Source of the DNA: Hirundichthys speculiger
Taxonomy: Eukaryota > Chordata > Actinopteri > Beloniformes > Exocoetidae
Assembly (NCBI GenBank): GCA_018398805.1
Contig: JAGFBZ010000176.1
Location: 277,501 to 341,500 of the forward strand
Length of the DNA stretch: 64,000 bases
Direction: 5' to 3'
Below are positions 10,212 through 21,660 of the stretch, piece by piece. Made by a program: the position numbers and the translations under genes. Position 1 is the first letter of the stretch. Each line of letters opens with the position of its first letter. The notes under the pieces are model-generated. The model saw only the letters and a list, made by a program, of their open reading frames with translations, was not told the DNA's origin and did no database searches.

Positions 10212-11965
10212 CAGAGCCCCACTTCTCAGTGAAGGAGGTTCAAGCTGAGCTGAGGAGGCTGCGTCCTGGAAAGTCAGCTGGTCCTGATGGTTTATCACTT
10301 TGGTTACTCAAAGTATGTGCATCTGAGTTGGCAGAACCTCTGCAAAAATATTTTCAACCGAATCAATCTAACTGGGCATGTTCTTGTCCGGTGGAAAACG
10401 TCTCGCCTTGCGCTGGTCTCTAAAGTAATGGAGGCCGGCTGGGGTTAAGGACTACAGACCAGTGACCCTGATGTCTGTTTTGAGGAAGAGGCTGGTACTC
10501 AGGCTTCTTAGACCTCAGGTACAACATGTACCGGACCAGTTCTTGTATCAGGAGAACGTGGAAGTAGATGGTTCGATCCTCCACATGCTTCACAGGACTC
10601 TTTCTTCTTTAGATGGGTCTGGTAGGTATGCAAGCTTGATGTTTTTTGACTTCACGAGTGCTTTTAATTAGGGCTGGGCAAGTTAACGCGTTATTATCGC
10701 GTTAACTCATTAATTTATTAACGTTTATTTTATCGCGCGTTAACGCATGTTGCTCACATGCTTTTGTTTTGAAAAGTCTGTTACTGGCTGCTGCGGAACC
10801 GGAAGAGAATTGGCAGTAAACATGCGGTAAAGCTAAAACAGACATGGAAAACGGTAAAAATCTGTAAAATTTACAGTTCAGGTAGCAACTCAGGTAGAAA
10901 TATTAACAATTCTGTCTAAAAAAAAAAAAATTCTGGACTGCAACAAAACTTTGTTGTCATTCCTCCATGTTCCATCAGATCTGCTCCATGTGTTCACTGT
11001 CCTGCTGTTCTCTAGCTGGTTACTGCAGTGCGGCTCCATCTAGTGGCTCAGATGTGTAATGACAACAGAAAGTCCAGTCCTCCATTATAAAACTAATTCA
11101 ATTCTGTGGACCGTTCTTTAATTTCGTATTTTTGATCCAAGTCTAAAATTGAAATATAAAAAAACAAGCATTTTTTTTCCTTTTTTTGTGGTAGATTAAA
11201 AAATGAAAAACGTAATAAAATGTCACTTTTTTATTTATTCATTTATTATAATTGACAATTGAAAATGTAAAGAATGAATGATACACTGATTGGTAAAGTT
11301 ACTGAACTTTAACATGGACATTTTCATTTTAAAGTTCTCCCAGACGGAGGATTCAACAGAAACAAGGTTATTTGTAACAACTGACAAGTTGAACTCCCCG
11401 TTAAAAGTTTCTGCTGTTACCTCAGAAATTACCTGTTTTAATGTTCTGATTGTGCTGAGACACAATCATTTTGTTGGATTTTGTTTGTAGACTTTTTTTT
11501 TTTTTTTTAATAAAAACAGGATGACATTAATGCCCTGGCAGTGGCAATAAGCTTTATTTTATTTTACATTTTTTTTAAGATGAGATTTACACTAAATATG
11601 TGTTACTGACAAGTGCTGATGTTAAAATGTTCATATGGCAGCAGAATATTTAAATAAAAGTGCACTTTAGACTACTTTTGAATTCATTATTTGATTTTGC
11701 GTATACAATGCAATTAATCATGATTAATCAGGGAAATAATTCTATTAATCCCGATTAAAAATTGTAATCGTTTCCCAGCCCTACTTTTAATACAGTCCAG
11801 CCTCTCGTCCTGAGAGGAAGTGCTTGACTGGATCCTGTTTTCATCCTTCGGGTCCATCAAAACCAACCACATGAAAAACCAGGGAGATGATCGTGGACTT
11901 CAGCTGGTACGTTGAGGTGGTGCAATCTCAGAAATATCTGGGAAACCAGCTGGACAAATGAATAA
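10212..11965 (+). pseudogene. Non-LTR retrotransposon reverse transcriptase fragment (Jockey/L2-like), split by hAT insertion
   Basis: Frames at 10229-10423 and 10462-10671 encode, in order, RPGKSAGPDGLSLWLLK (the GPDG motif of the first reverse transcriptase block), KDYRPVTLMSVLRK, and DFTSAFN, which is motif A with one catalytic aspartate. A frameshift lies between the two frames. The coding sequence is cut in motif A by the hAT element at 10669-11783 and resumes after the duplicated octamer with TVQP. It then jumps, by a deletion, to EMIVDF and VEVVQSQKYLG near 11886-11950, motifs that follow the catalytic YxDD block. The YxDD block itself is missing. The fragment is dead; the clade call is from motif spacing only. 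Confidence 0.75.
10669..11783 (+). mobile_element. hAT-type element, family B, with perfect 8-bp duplication
   Basis: The ends are tagggctgggcaagttaacg and, inverted, tagggctgggaaacgattac. The octamer cttttaat occurs immediately on both sides (10661-10668 and 11784-11791), which proves the insertion and its exact borders. The left subterminal region has the same ttaacgcg palindromes as 4271-5524. No zinc-finger exon is visible in this copy. It sits inside reverse transcriptase motif A. Confidence 0.95.
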
Positions 11966-12300
11966 GAACGAGACTCTGTGATGGCGGGAGAGTGGAGGAT
12001 GAGGAGTCTGATGCAGGACGTCCTCAGAAAAAACACCAGCCGGCGTCTCCAGGAGACTCCAGCGTACAGCGTCTATCCACCGATCTATGGCAACAACATA
12101 ACCTCAGGAACAACGCTCAAACCTGTACTTTACAAAATGTTAAACTTGCCCTTTCAAAATGTTAATTCCATTCATTCAACTCTCATCTGTGGTTTGCAGC
12201 TGTCAGGAGAAGATCCGTGTTTGCTCAAACGTACGGGGATAAAAATTCTGATTTCAGCGTTTCCTCGAAAAAAATGCTTAATGACAAAACACAGGGAGGC
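11966..12300. other. No recognised feature (possible LINE downstream sequence)
   Basis: This follows the reverse transcriptase remnant without a visible border and could be its degenerate 3' part. No domain is recognised. Confidence 0.4.
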
Positions 12301-13702
12301 TGGGTTCAGGTTCAGGTTCGGGTTCAGGTTCGGGTTCGGGTTCGGGTCCGGGTTCGGGTTCAGGTTCAGGTTCGGGTTCAGGTTCAGGTTCGGGTTCGGG
12401 TTCGGGTTCGGGTTCGGGTTCAGGTTCAGGTTCAGGTTCGGGTTCAGGTTCACGTTCAGGCTGGGTTCAAGTTCAGGTTCAGGTTCAGGTTCGGGTTCAG
12501 GTTTAGGTTCGGGTTCAGGTTTAGGTTCGGGTTCAGGTTTAGGTTCGGGTTCAGGCTGGGTTCAGGTTTGGGTTCGGGTTCGGGTTCAGTTCAGGTTCAG
12601 GTTCAGGTTCAGGTTCGGGTTCAGGTTCAGGTTCGGGTTCAGGCTGGGTTCAGGTTCAGGTTCGGGTTCAGGTTCAGGTTCAAGTTCAGGTTCAGGTTCA
12701 GGTTCAGGTTCGGGTTCAGGCTGGGTTCAGGTTCAGGCTGGGTTTGGGTTTGGGTTCAGGTTCGCGTTCGGGTTCAGGTTCGGGTTCAGGTTCGGCTTCA
12801 GGTTCGGGTTCAGGCTGGGTTTAGGTTCAGGCTGGGTTCGGGTTCGGGTTCAGGCTGGGTTCAGGTTCAGGCTGGGTTCAGGTTCAGGTTCAGGTTCAGG
12901 TTCGGGTTCAGGCTGGGTTCGGGTTCGGGTTCGGGTTCGGGTTCAGGTTCAGGTTCGGGTTCAGGCTGGGTTCAGGTTCAGGTTTGGGTTCAGGTTCAGG
13001 TTCAGGTTCGGGTTCGGGTTCAGGCTGGGTTCAGGTTCAGGTTTGGGTTCAGGTTCAGGTTCAGGTTCAGGTTCAGGTTCAGGTTCAGGTTCGGGTTCAG
13101 GTTCAGGTTCAGGTTCGGGTTCAGGTTCAGGTTCAGGTTCAGTTCAGGTTCAGGTTCGGGTTCAGGTTTAGGTTCGGGTTCAGGTTCAGGTTCGGGTTCA
13201 GGCTGGGTTCAGGTTCAGGTTCAGGCTGGGTTCAGGTTCAGGTTCGGGTTCAGGTTCAGGCTGGGTTCGGGTTCAGGTTCAGGTTTGGGTTCAGGCTGGG
13301 TTCAGGTTCAGGTTCGGGTTCAGGTTCAGGCTGGGTTCGGGTTCAGGTTCAGGTTTGGGTTCAGGTTCGGGTTCAGGTTCAGGTTCAGGTTCAGGTTCCA
13401 GTTCGGCTTCAGGTTCGGGTTCGGGTTCGGGTTCAGGTTCAGGTTCCAGTTCGGGTTCAGGTTCAGGTTCAGGTTCCAGTTCGGGTTCAGGTTCAGGTTC
13501 AGGTTCGGGTTCAGGTTCAGGTTCAGGTTCAGGTTCGGGTTCGGGTTCAGGTTCAGGTTCGGGTTCAGGTTCAGGTTCAGGTTCAGGTTCAGGTTCGGGT
13601 TCAGGTTCAGGTTCAGGTTCAGGTTCAGGTTCAGGTTCGGGTTCAGGTTCAGATTCAGGTTTGGGTTCAGGTTCAGGTTCGGGTTCGGGTTCAGGTTCGG
13701 GT
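12301..13702 (+). repeat. GGTTCA/GGTTCG hexamer array
   Basis: About 1.4 kb is built from the hexamers GGTTCA and GGTTCG in irregular order, punctuated by a recurrent ggctgggttcagg variant and rare ggttcc, ggttta and gtttgg units. Read in another register the hexamers are TTCAGG and TTCGGG, one base away from the telomeric TTAGGG. All three frames of the G-rich strand are open over long stretches and give GSGS, FRFR and VQVR runs. These are by-products of the hexamer and not proteins. Confidence 0.95.
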
Positions 13703-14404
13703 CTGAAGTCTGAGACACTTTCATGTGATGTCGTGTCTTACGGTTGAAACCCGCTGATGTTGACTTTACGGTCCTGGTTTCAGATTAAGGTGCGAAGCAA
13801 CAACCAAAAACAACCACAACGCCACATACTCATCTGTGTTTTGTTTTTTTTTTAGTTTCCACCGTATCAAACTTCTGCTTCTCTATCTGAAGCCTTTTGT
13901 TATTTCTAACATGTTTGGGCTGTTTCTCGGTGTCATTGTTGTCGTGTATTTAGTTTATCAGTTACATAAAGCTGGAAATTAAAAACAAAAAAAAACAGGA
14001 AGGGTGTTGTTTTTCATTTTGCTGATAATTTTCCACAGTTGAGTTTTTCACTTCCCCACATGCAAAGATCAATGTGGTCTCTGCAGGTGCTAGTCTTGTT
14101 GCCCGGGGGGGGGGGAGTCCACCTTTCTGGTCTGATTTAATCCAGAATCAAGAAAATTGCAGTTCTATGTCCAACCACTAGGGGGCGGGCTCCAAATTCA
14201 AGGATGTCCGTCGACTTCCATGTTAAAATGTAAACAGCAGAAATGAACATATTTACATCCTGGTACATAAAAACAACAACAACAAGAAGCCCCATTATGT
14301 TGCTCTACTTCTGAATTCATGCAGGAGTCTCTTTATTTTAAATAAAGACCCAACAGTGGATAATAAAGAGGACGCGCTGGGCTGTTAATGGTAACGGACC
14401 AGAC
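13703..14404. other. No recognised feature; G-run at 14105-14113
   Basis: Single-copy sequence with an A-rich run at 13980-13997. Nothing further recognised. Confidence 0.5.
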
Positions 14405-15145
14405 TAGAGGTCTTCACGGGTCATCTTTGATGGACCCGAACCCGAATGGACCCGTGAAAATTCAACCCGAAACCGACCCGACCCGAGCTATTATCATGAG
14501 TCCGGGAGTCCGAACCTGAATGGGCCCGGAATATTTAGACCCGACCCGAGTCTTTAGTTTCCGACCACGAACCGAACCGAGTTACCTGAATAGAACCGAG
14601 ACAATCCAGCCCATAGTTGCTCATGTTAAAGTTGTCTAGCGTTGAATAAAACTTGATTTTCTTACCTAAAGTTTTTTTCTTTTTTCTTTTTTCTTTTTCT
14701 TTTTTTTTCTATTTTCTTTGTGGATACAGATGCTATTGGTAGCAACTGCTAACGCTAATAGCCTACACCGGTCAGGACGTGTCGTAAATATGTTCTCTCA
14801 TCCAGCGTTGTCATGTTGGTGATCCGTTGTGCTTTACAGCTAACCGCTAATAACACGCTAATAACACGCTACGACAACACGGTTGTTTCATGACAAACAC
14901 GCCACGTTAATGAATAATTAATTAAACTGCCCCGAGTCCTGACATTAGCTGCCACCGCTAATATCTTTACCTCTCTGGAGTAAACGTGGACCCAGCCTGT
15001 CAGAGAGCACCGACCGGACCTGAGACTAACTGTACCGATTCAGACCAGAACCCGGAGTCACGTCTTTTGAATGGACCCGAGACCCGATTCGGGTCGGGTC
15101 GGAACCTCAGGTTTTCGGGTTGACGGGTTGTTCCGCAGACCTCTA
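14405..15145 (+). mobile_element. hAT-type element, family C (gggtcgggtcgg family)
   Basis: The termini are tagaggtcttcacgggtc and, inverted, tagaggtctgcggaacaac. Flanking octamers gaccagac (14397-14404) and gaccagag (15146-15153) match at 7 of 8. The subterminal regions hold many copies of acccga on the left and tcgggt on the right, an arrangement expected for transposase binding sites. A second copy is at 60050-61698. No coding remnant was recognised. Confidence 0.85.
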
Positions 15146-15916
15146 GACCAGAGTGACTGGTTGGTCTGGAGGTGTTCGAGCGTGAAGCGTAGCAGATAGC
15201 AGGCAGGTGGCGCTATCACCGGGGGCTTCACAGGAGCTGGACCCCGGCTCCTCCAGCCGGGCCGGGCAGGCCAATCCTGCCGGGTTGACTTCCGATGAGA
15301 CCCAGCTCTGATGAAACCACAGGGACAGGAAAGTCACTGCTGCTGTTGCTACTGAAACAACATTTCAGGTGACGCAGCCTTGCCGTTCCCGCGACTACGC
15401 TACAGCTGGCGGAAGCTATGGAGACCAAAACCTTTTGTTTTTGTACCAGGCTGTAAGTATCTTTATTTCTGCTGTAAAGTTAAACATTTTACATGGAGGT
15501 CAAAGAGGCAGCGCCTAGATAAACTGCCATGGAATTGAAACACACAGAACCGGTTCTCTACAGCAACCGGTTCCTGTAGAGACCCGGTTCTCGATTCCCA
15601 ACCTTAATAATAAATAAAATTTTAAAAAACAAAATTTTTCTTGCGCAGACCAGTACCAAGTGATCCACGGCCTGGTACCGGTCTGCGGCCCAGGGGTTGG
15701 GCACCACTGCACTACACAACACCCCTCACTGTCATGTCTCTTTAACTGTCTTGTCTTTAAATGTCTCACTGCTGGTGTTTTTTAGTCCTCTCTGATGGAA
15801 TCAGGATTTAAAATGTTAATAAAGATGTTAGAATTTACTGCCAGAGAGGACTGAAGGACACATTCACCCTTCACACTAGCACAAAAGTCTGCTACAAGAT
15901 TAAAAGGCATAAACAT
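15146..15916. repeat. Transposon fragments and unassigned sequence
   Basis: Bases 15548-15606 contain ccggttcctgtagaga-type repeats followed by gattcccaacctta, like the terminal region of hAT family A at 57949. Bases 15640-15711 contain a Charlie-like end, accggtctgcggcccagg followed by ggttgggcaccactg, with an inverted partner just upstream. The rest is unassigned. Confidence 0.5.
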
Positions 15917-17005
15917 TAGGGATGCACGATAACTGTTTTTTAAAACCGATACCGATAACACACACATATACCTAAGATCATTACATCAATACTATGAATA
16001 AAACCAAAAACAATTTAGACTCTTTAAATGAACAGATATTTCTTTTTTCCAATGAAAAACTATTGTCAAGCCTCTTAAACATTTTCATAAAGCTATCAAA
16101 CAAACCTATTTGATATCTCACATTAACTTAAATAAGGTTCATTACTGACTGATATAAAAAAAATAAAGGCTCCTTGAACTGATGGAAATACATGCATCAG
16201 AATTACAAACTGAAAAAGATTAACATTTAAAGGATTTTGGCTTGTGGTTCCATTTAAATTAATACCTTTAATTAAAGTAAATGAGGTTCAGTAGTTTTTG
16301 TTTTTTATTTTTTAATCTCATGGAAGCTTTAGATGAGAGGAATGAGGGAGAGGAGAGACTGCTGCTGCCTTGCGCACGTTAGCATTAGCTTCCGTTAGCT
16401 CACGTTAGCGTGATTTCAAAACTCCATGAAAGTGATTGTTATGTTGTAGGTGGCTGATCAGGTTTAACGTATTAAAGCTTGTGCTTCCCTCCTCGTAGAA
16501 TTCACTCGGAGGATTCTTCACAAATAACCACCAAACTATCTTCTTCTGAAACTTTAACGAAGTTCCACGCCGCCATGTTTGTTGTGATCAGCGCTGTGCT
16601 GCAGGCTGCATTCAAGGTGTAACGTAAATTCCCACGTTCCCTCGTTTGCTAGTCGTTCTTTCAGCCTTTTCTATTTTTTTTTTCTTTTTTATGTGTAACA
16701 TGAGGGAAAATACTGCGAATATCAATTCAAGTCAGCAACTACTAAAATTATGACCGAGTTAACGAGTTGTTTTCTGGCATGAGGGGGTATTCTTGATTTT
16801 CCTGATTGAGTAATCGTTTTTCTGATTATGCTGACGTTACGTGAACATAACATTCACTGCTGGTCATTCAAGGCTCAGAGGGAGCGAGACACTGCTGTGT
16901 TGACAAAAATATAAATGTTATCGGGGCTGTTCGTCGTGATATCGGAGTTATCAGAATGACGTCATAATTTCCTGTTATCGGCCCGATAGTTATCGTGCGT
17001 CCCTA
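15917..17005 (-). mobile_element. hAT-type element, family D, with perfect 8-bp duplication
   Basis: The ends are tagggatgcacgataactg and, inverted, tagggacgcacgataactat. The octamer ataaacat flanks both sides (15909-15916 and 17006-17013) without mismatch. Subterminal ataccgataac-type repeats occur at both ends. Copies of the same family are at 43879-45414 and, in the other orientation, 55622-56860. Its zinc-finger exon is on the minus strand near 16576. Confidence 0.95.
16400..16576 (-). pseudogene. BED zinc-finger remnant, hAT family D
   Basis: From the start codon at 16576 the frame reads MAAWNFVKVSEEDSLVVICE before a stop about 25 codons in. The WNFV start is the aromatic block that opens a BED finger, and the cysteine that follows is the first zinc ligand. 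The sister copy at 56058-56222 shows the second cysteine and the TSNLISHLKHNH helix that completes the finger. Here that downstream part is altered by substitutions and gaps. The fragment is non-functional. Confidence 0.55.
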
Positions 17006-18974
17006 ATAAACATACTATTTGGTTTTGCTAGATGATGGCACGAACAAAGGATGTAAATGCAGATTAAAAAAAAAAAAAGGATCAGTGCTCTGGCTGTACT
17101 TTTTAACTAGTCAAGTCACAAAACATCAGCTTCCTGTACTGGAACTCTTCAATGGACACGTTTTACTGGTGAAACGGGGATGGAGGACATTTACACGTCT
17201 GTCGTCCGCTCGTCTCCGTTGGACTCGTCTCCGTTGGACTCGTCTTCGTTGGACTCGTCTCCGTCTCATCACTCTGCTAAACATTCAGATCTTTGTCTGT
17301 CGACCTCTGGGACCTGGTTGTTGTAGTCGCCTATACACCACAGCCCCCCCCCCCCCCCCCCCCCACAGGCTGTTTACTGCCACCCCCCCCCCCAGCCCCA
17401 CCTCCCACCGCAGTCAAGATGGTAAATTCGTGACCCGTGTCTCTGCCTGTTCGCGGGAGCCTCGAGGTCACACAGGAAGTTACACAGGAAACCGACTTAG
17501 TGATGCGTCAAACAGGAAACTGCAAAGACTGCGGCCTGTGTTGAAGTGTTTCACATTAACCTCCAGACGGCACAACAAGGAGAGGCAGCGATGAACGTAA
17601 CGAAGGAGACTCACTGAAATCCTTCAGTTTCATCATAAAATGGCCTGACGTAAAGCCACCATGCTAAATAAAAACAATACTGTTGTAGACTACGTTAAAT
17701 ACTTTGTTTCCTCCTCCAGCAATAGCCCGATTATTCCTTCTCTATCTTAATAACTCTAAAGTTTTAAAGTTATTAAGATTTTATGTAACTATAACTTGAA
17801 GCTTATCATTAACACATTGGCACACACCCGTGTTTACGCTCAAACACAGACTTACTGCGTCCTGTTTGAACAGGAAGTTTATTTCTGCTGTTATGACAAA
17901 CATTCTTTCTCTGTCAGATCGAGAACATGATACTGGCGGGGAAACGTCGAAAGAAAATACGGAAGGTGGGTTGTCTGGTAAACAGACGATGCGTGTATAC
18001 AATCAAAAGCGCAAGAGCTCACGCGAGGCCCTCAAGAGTTGGCGCGCACTTGCAGGCGGGAGCGCGCTAGCTTGAGGTTTGGGCTAGGCTCGCCGCTGCA
18101 GAGGGGCCGGAGCTGTTTTAATGCTTCTTAGGTTAAGAGACGGGCGCAGTTCCCCTGAAGGGGAACTCAATTTCTTGGTATTATTAAGACCATAAAAAAG
18201 AGATATAAAATGGAAGCAGTGCGGGCTGGGTCAAAGGTCAGAGCCGTGACAGTGATATTAATTTACTAAAATGGCTCCATGACCGAGGATCCCTCCATCC
18301 ATGGTCCCGAGGTGATAACGCTTCGTTCTGATCAAATATTTTCAAATCTCAAACCCCCTGAATCCCGGTTAATTATATAAATTAGTAAGAAAAATAAAAA
18401 GAATAAATAAGTGCTAATAAAAGGGAAGTAAAACATGCGAAATATAAACCATATAAAAACCATAACATTATATACAAAATCAAAGTCTGTAGATTAAGGA
18501 GGGGAGGAGGGGGGATAAAATTTGGAAAATCATCAGGAATAAGTAAAATCATGTATAACATACTTAATTAAAACAGAAACGATCAAAACATCTCAGGTAA
18601 AATGGATTTTATTTAGTAAAGGTTAAAAGTCTTTGAGCCACGAGCAGAAGTCTGGTCACTGATTTAAGTGCTATAATTATATAAGTGATGCATCCTCCAT
18701 CATTCCCAGATAAAACATGCATAAGAATATAAAACCAGGATAAACAAATAAATAAACATGCCATATTTACAAATAAGACCATTAAAATTATAATTCAATA
18801 TTGAATACACAATGTAAGAGTTTAGGGGGATGCATCACTTTGGCAATAAAAGTTTAAAATCATAAATGATGAATTAAAAGTAAAAAATAAATAAAAAGAT
18901 TGAAAGAAAAACAGCAGCCAGAAAGATGTTCCTAAAAAGCTCGCAGCCGTAACATTCTCTGCAAAGCCTGTTAT
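17006..18974. other. No recognised gene; C-runs at 17344-17364 and 17383-17392
   Basis: Small features only: four copies of cgtctccgttggactcgtct-like sequence near 17208-17270, and long C-runs. Bases 18170-18960 are A+T-rich and single-copy. None of the open frames shows a recognisable domain. Confidence 0.5.
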
Positions 18975-20419
18975 GGGGTTAGGGGTTAGGGGTTAGGTTA
19001 GGGGTTAGGGTTAGGGTTAGAGTTAGGGTTAGGAGTTAGGGTTAGAGTTAGGGTTGGGGTTAGGAGTTAGGGGTTAGGTTTAGGGCTTAGGGTTAGGGGT
19101 TAGGAGTTAGGGTTGGGGTTAGGGGGTTAGGGTTCGGAGTTAGGGTTAGGGTTCGGGTTTAGGGGTTAGGGTTAGGGTTAGGTTGGTTTCGGGTTAGGGG
19201 TTAGGGTTAGGGTTAGGGCGGGGGGGGTTAGGGGTTAGGAGGTTAGGGTTGGGTTAGTTGAGGGGGTTAGGGGTAGGTTAGGGTTGGGTTGGTTAGGGTT
19301 GGGGGGTTTAGGGCGGGGGTTGGGTTTAGGAGTTAGGGTTGGGTTAGGGTTGGGGTTAGGGGTTGGGGTTCAGGGCTTAGGGGGTTAGGGGTTAGGGTTA
19401 GGGGGGTTGGGTTAGGGGTTAGGGGGGGGTTAGGTTAGGGTTAGGAGTTAGGTTGGGGTTAGGGGTTCGGGTTGGGGTTAGGGTTAGGGTTCGGGGGGGT
19501 TAGGGGGGGTTAGGTGGGGTTAGGGTTTAGGGGTTGGGTTGGGGTTAGGGTTGGGTTAGGGGGTTCGGGTTGGGGGTTGGGGGGGTTAGGTTTGGGGTTA
19601 GGGTTCGGGGTTCGGTTTGGGTTTCGGGGTTCGGGTTTGGGGGGTTCGGGGTTCGGGTTCGGGTTGGGGTTGGGGGTTAGGGTTGGGGTTCGGGGGGGGT
19701 TCGGGTTGGGTTCGGGTCGGGGGGGGCGTTGGTTGGGGTTCGGGTTCGTTGGGGTTCGGGTTCGGTGGGTTAGGGTTGGGTGGGTTGGGTTGGGGTTGGG
19801 TTGGGTTCGGGTTTAGGTGGGTTCGGGGTTCGGGTTAGGGTTGGGTTGGGGTTAGGGGGTTAGGGTTGGGTTAGGGTTCGGGGGTTAGGGGTTAGGGGGG
19901 GCTTAGGTTAGGGGTTAGGGTTCGGGGTTCGGGTTGGGTGGTTAGGGTTGGGGTTCGGGGTTAGGGGTTAGGGTTTGGGGTTAGGGGTTTGGGTTTAGGG
20001 TGGTTGGGGTTTGGGGTTAGGGTTGGTTAGGGTGGGGTTCGGTTGGGTTCGGGTGGGGTCGGGTTCGGGGTTGGGGTTTAGGGTTAGGGTTAGGGTTAGG
20101 GGTTGGGTTAGGGTTGGGGTTGGGTTGGGGGGTTGGGGTTAGGGGGGTTAGGGTTAGGGTTAGGGGTTAGGGGGGTTAGGGGGTTGGGGGGGTTAGGGTT
20201 GGGGTTAGGGTTAGGGTTGGGTAGGGTTTTGAGGGTTAGGGTTAGGGGTTAGGTTAGGGGTTAGGGGTTAGGGGTTTAGGGTTCTGGGTTAGGTTGGGGT
20301 TTCGGTTTGGGGTTAGGGTTAGGGTTAGGTTTGGGGTTGGGGTTTAGGGTTAGGGGTTAGGGTTGGGGTTAGGTTAGGTTTAGGGGTTTGGGGTGTTAGG
20401 GTTGGGTTAGGGGTTAGGG

Positions 20420-20450
<31 letters not shown>

Positions 20451-20773
20451 GTTAGGGGTTAGGGTTAGGGTTAGGGTTAGGGTGGGGGGTTAGGGGGTTA
20501 GGGGGGTTAGGGTTGGGTTAGGGTTAGGGTTAGGGTTAGGGGTAGGGTTAGGGGTTAGGGCTAGGGTTAGGGTTGGGGTTAGGGTAGGGTTAGGGTTGGG
20601 TTAGGAGTTAGGGGTTAGGGGTTAGGGTTAGGGTTAGGGGGGGTTAGGAGTTAGGGTTAGGGTAGGGGGGTTAGTTAGGGGGTAGTTAGGGTTAGAGCGG
20701 TTAGGGTTAGGGTTAGGGGTTAGGAGTTAGGGTTGGGGTTAGGGTTAGGGTTAGGGTTAGGGTTAGGGTTAGA
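18975..20773 (+). repeat. Degenerate telomere-like TTAGGG array (interstitial)
   Basis: About 1.8 kb consists of TTAGGG and close variants: GGGGTTA, GTTAGGA, GGTTGGG, and TTCGGG. The variants are mixed throughout. TTCGGG and TTGGGG units dominate the middle (19560-20060), while exact TTAGGG runs are commonest at 20400-20770. The G-rich strand is plus along the whole array, and non-telomeric sequence follows on both sides, so it is internal within this assembly. The open frames across it are by-products of the repeat. Confidence 0.95.
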
Positions 20774-21660
20774 GTGGTGTGTCTGCAGGACTGTCAGAAG
20801 CAGCCAGGCCTCGAGGAAACGCTCATTTCACCCAGCTGCTCTTTCATGTGACTGAAACGCTCACGGCGGCCGGAAGCATCACACTTTCATTCCCCATCAA
20901 AGTTGAAGGTGCAGCTGAGTTTGCTGATCTGAGTCGGTCTGATCACGTCCAGATCACGGTACCTTCCTTGGTTCAGTCAGCACCAGGGCCCTGAGCCAGA
21001 TCCGTCCCATCACACCATTCAGTCTGCATCCGGGCTTCCTCTCGCCTCTTGCCCCCCCCCCCCCCCTCCCCACCCGCCCACCGTTCGACAATGCAGCTAA
21101 AGCTCATTAATCAGCGCCGGCCCAGCGGTGACATCCAAAGCAGTTCTACAACAGACATCTGTAAAACTTAAAACAACAGCAGCGAAGCGCTCTGCACATC
21201 AGACGCCCGAAATAAAACAAGAAAAACAAATAAGTGCGGAAGCAGTTTAGAGGCTTGACAAACAAAGTCTCGCCTGGCAGCTCCATGACAACGCTCACCT
21301 GGGCACGCTCAGAACGTTTTTGCAGCATTTTGAATATACGTGCTTGAAAATAATTTTTTAATAATTAACCACAAGTCTGACTTTGGAAGAACAATATTGT
21401 TGCATGAAAGTGTCTTAAAAAGGCTTTCGGTCATGAAGCAACAACGTCATAACATCCTGTCCTTCGCCGTCGCTGCTGCTGGTGCGTCTTCGATGAAACG
21501 CGTGGAGTGTGAAGACGTCCGAGGATTTCTGCTGAACCCGTCCGGACGCAGAATCAGGACTGGACCAGAACTTCTGCTGAGACTGACGGCACAGATGAGC
21601 ACAAACGGAGAAACGCTGTCTTTGTCCTGTCCTGCTGAGCGCCAGTGGACTTCTTTGGTT
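20774..21660. other. Single-copy sequence; C-run at 21053-21066
   Basis: No domain recognised in the small frames here. Bases 21075-21330 are non-repetitive and evenly composed, but conservation cannot be judged from this sequence alone. Confidence 0.4.

Noticed and set aside
11978..13747. Frames of up to about 500 codons with GS, FR and VQ repeats
   Set aside because: All registers of the GGTTCR hexamer are open; no codon bias, domain or exon structure.
19514..19838. Glycine-rich frames in the telomere-like array
   Set aside because: Direct result of the G-rich hexamers.
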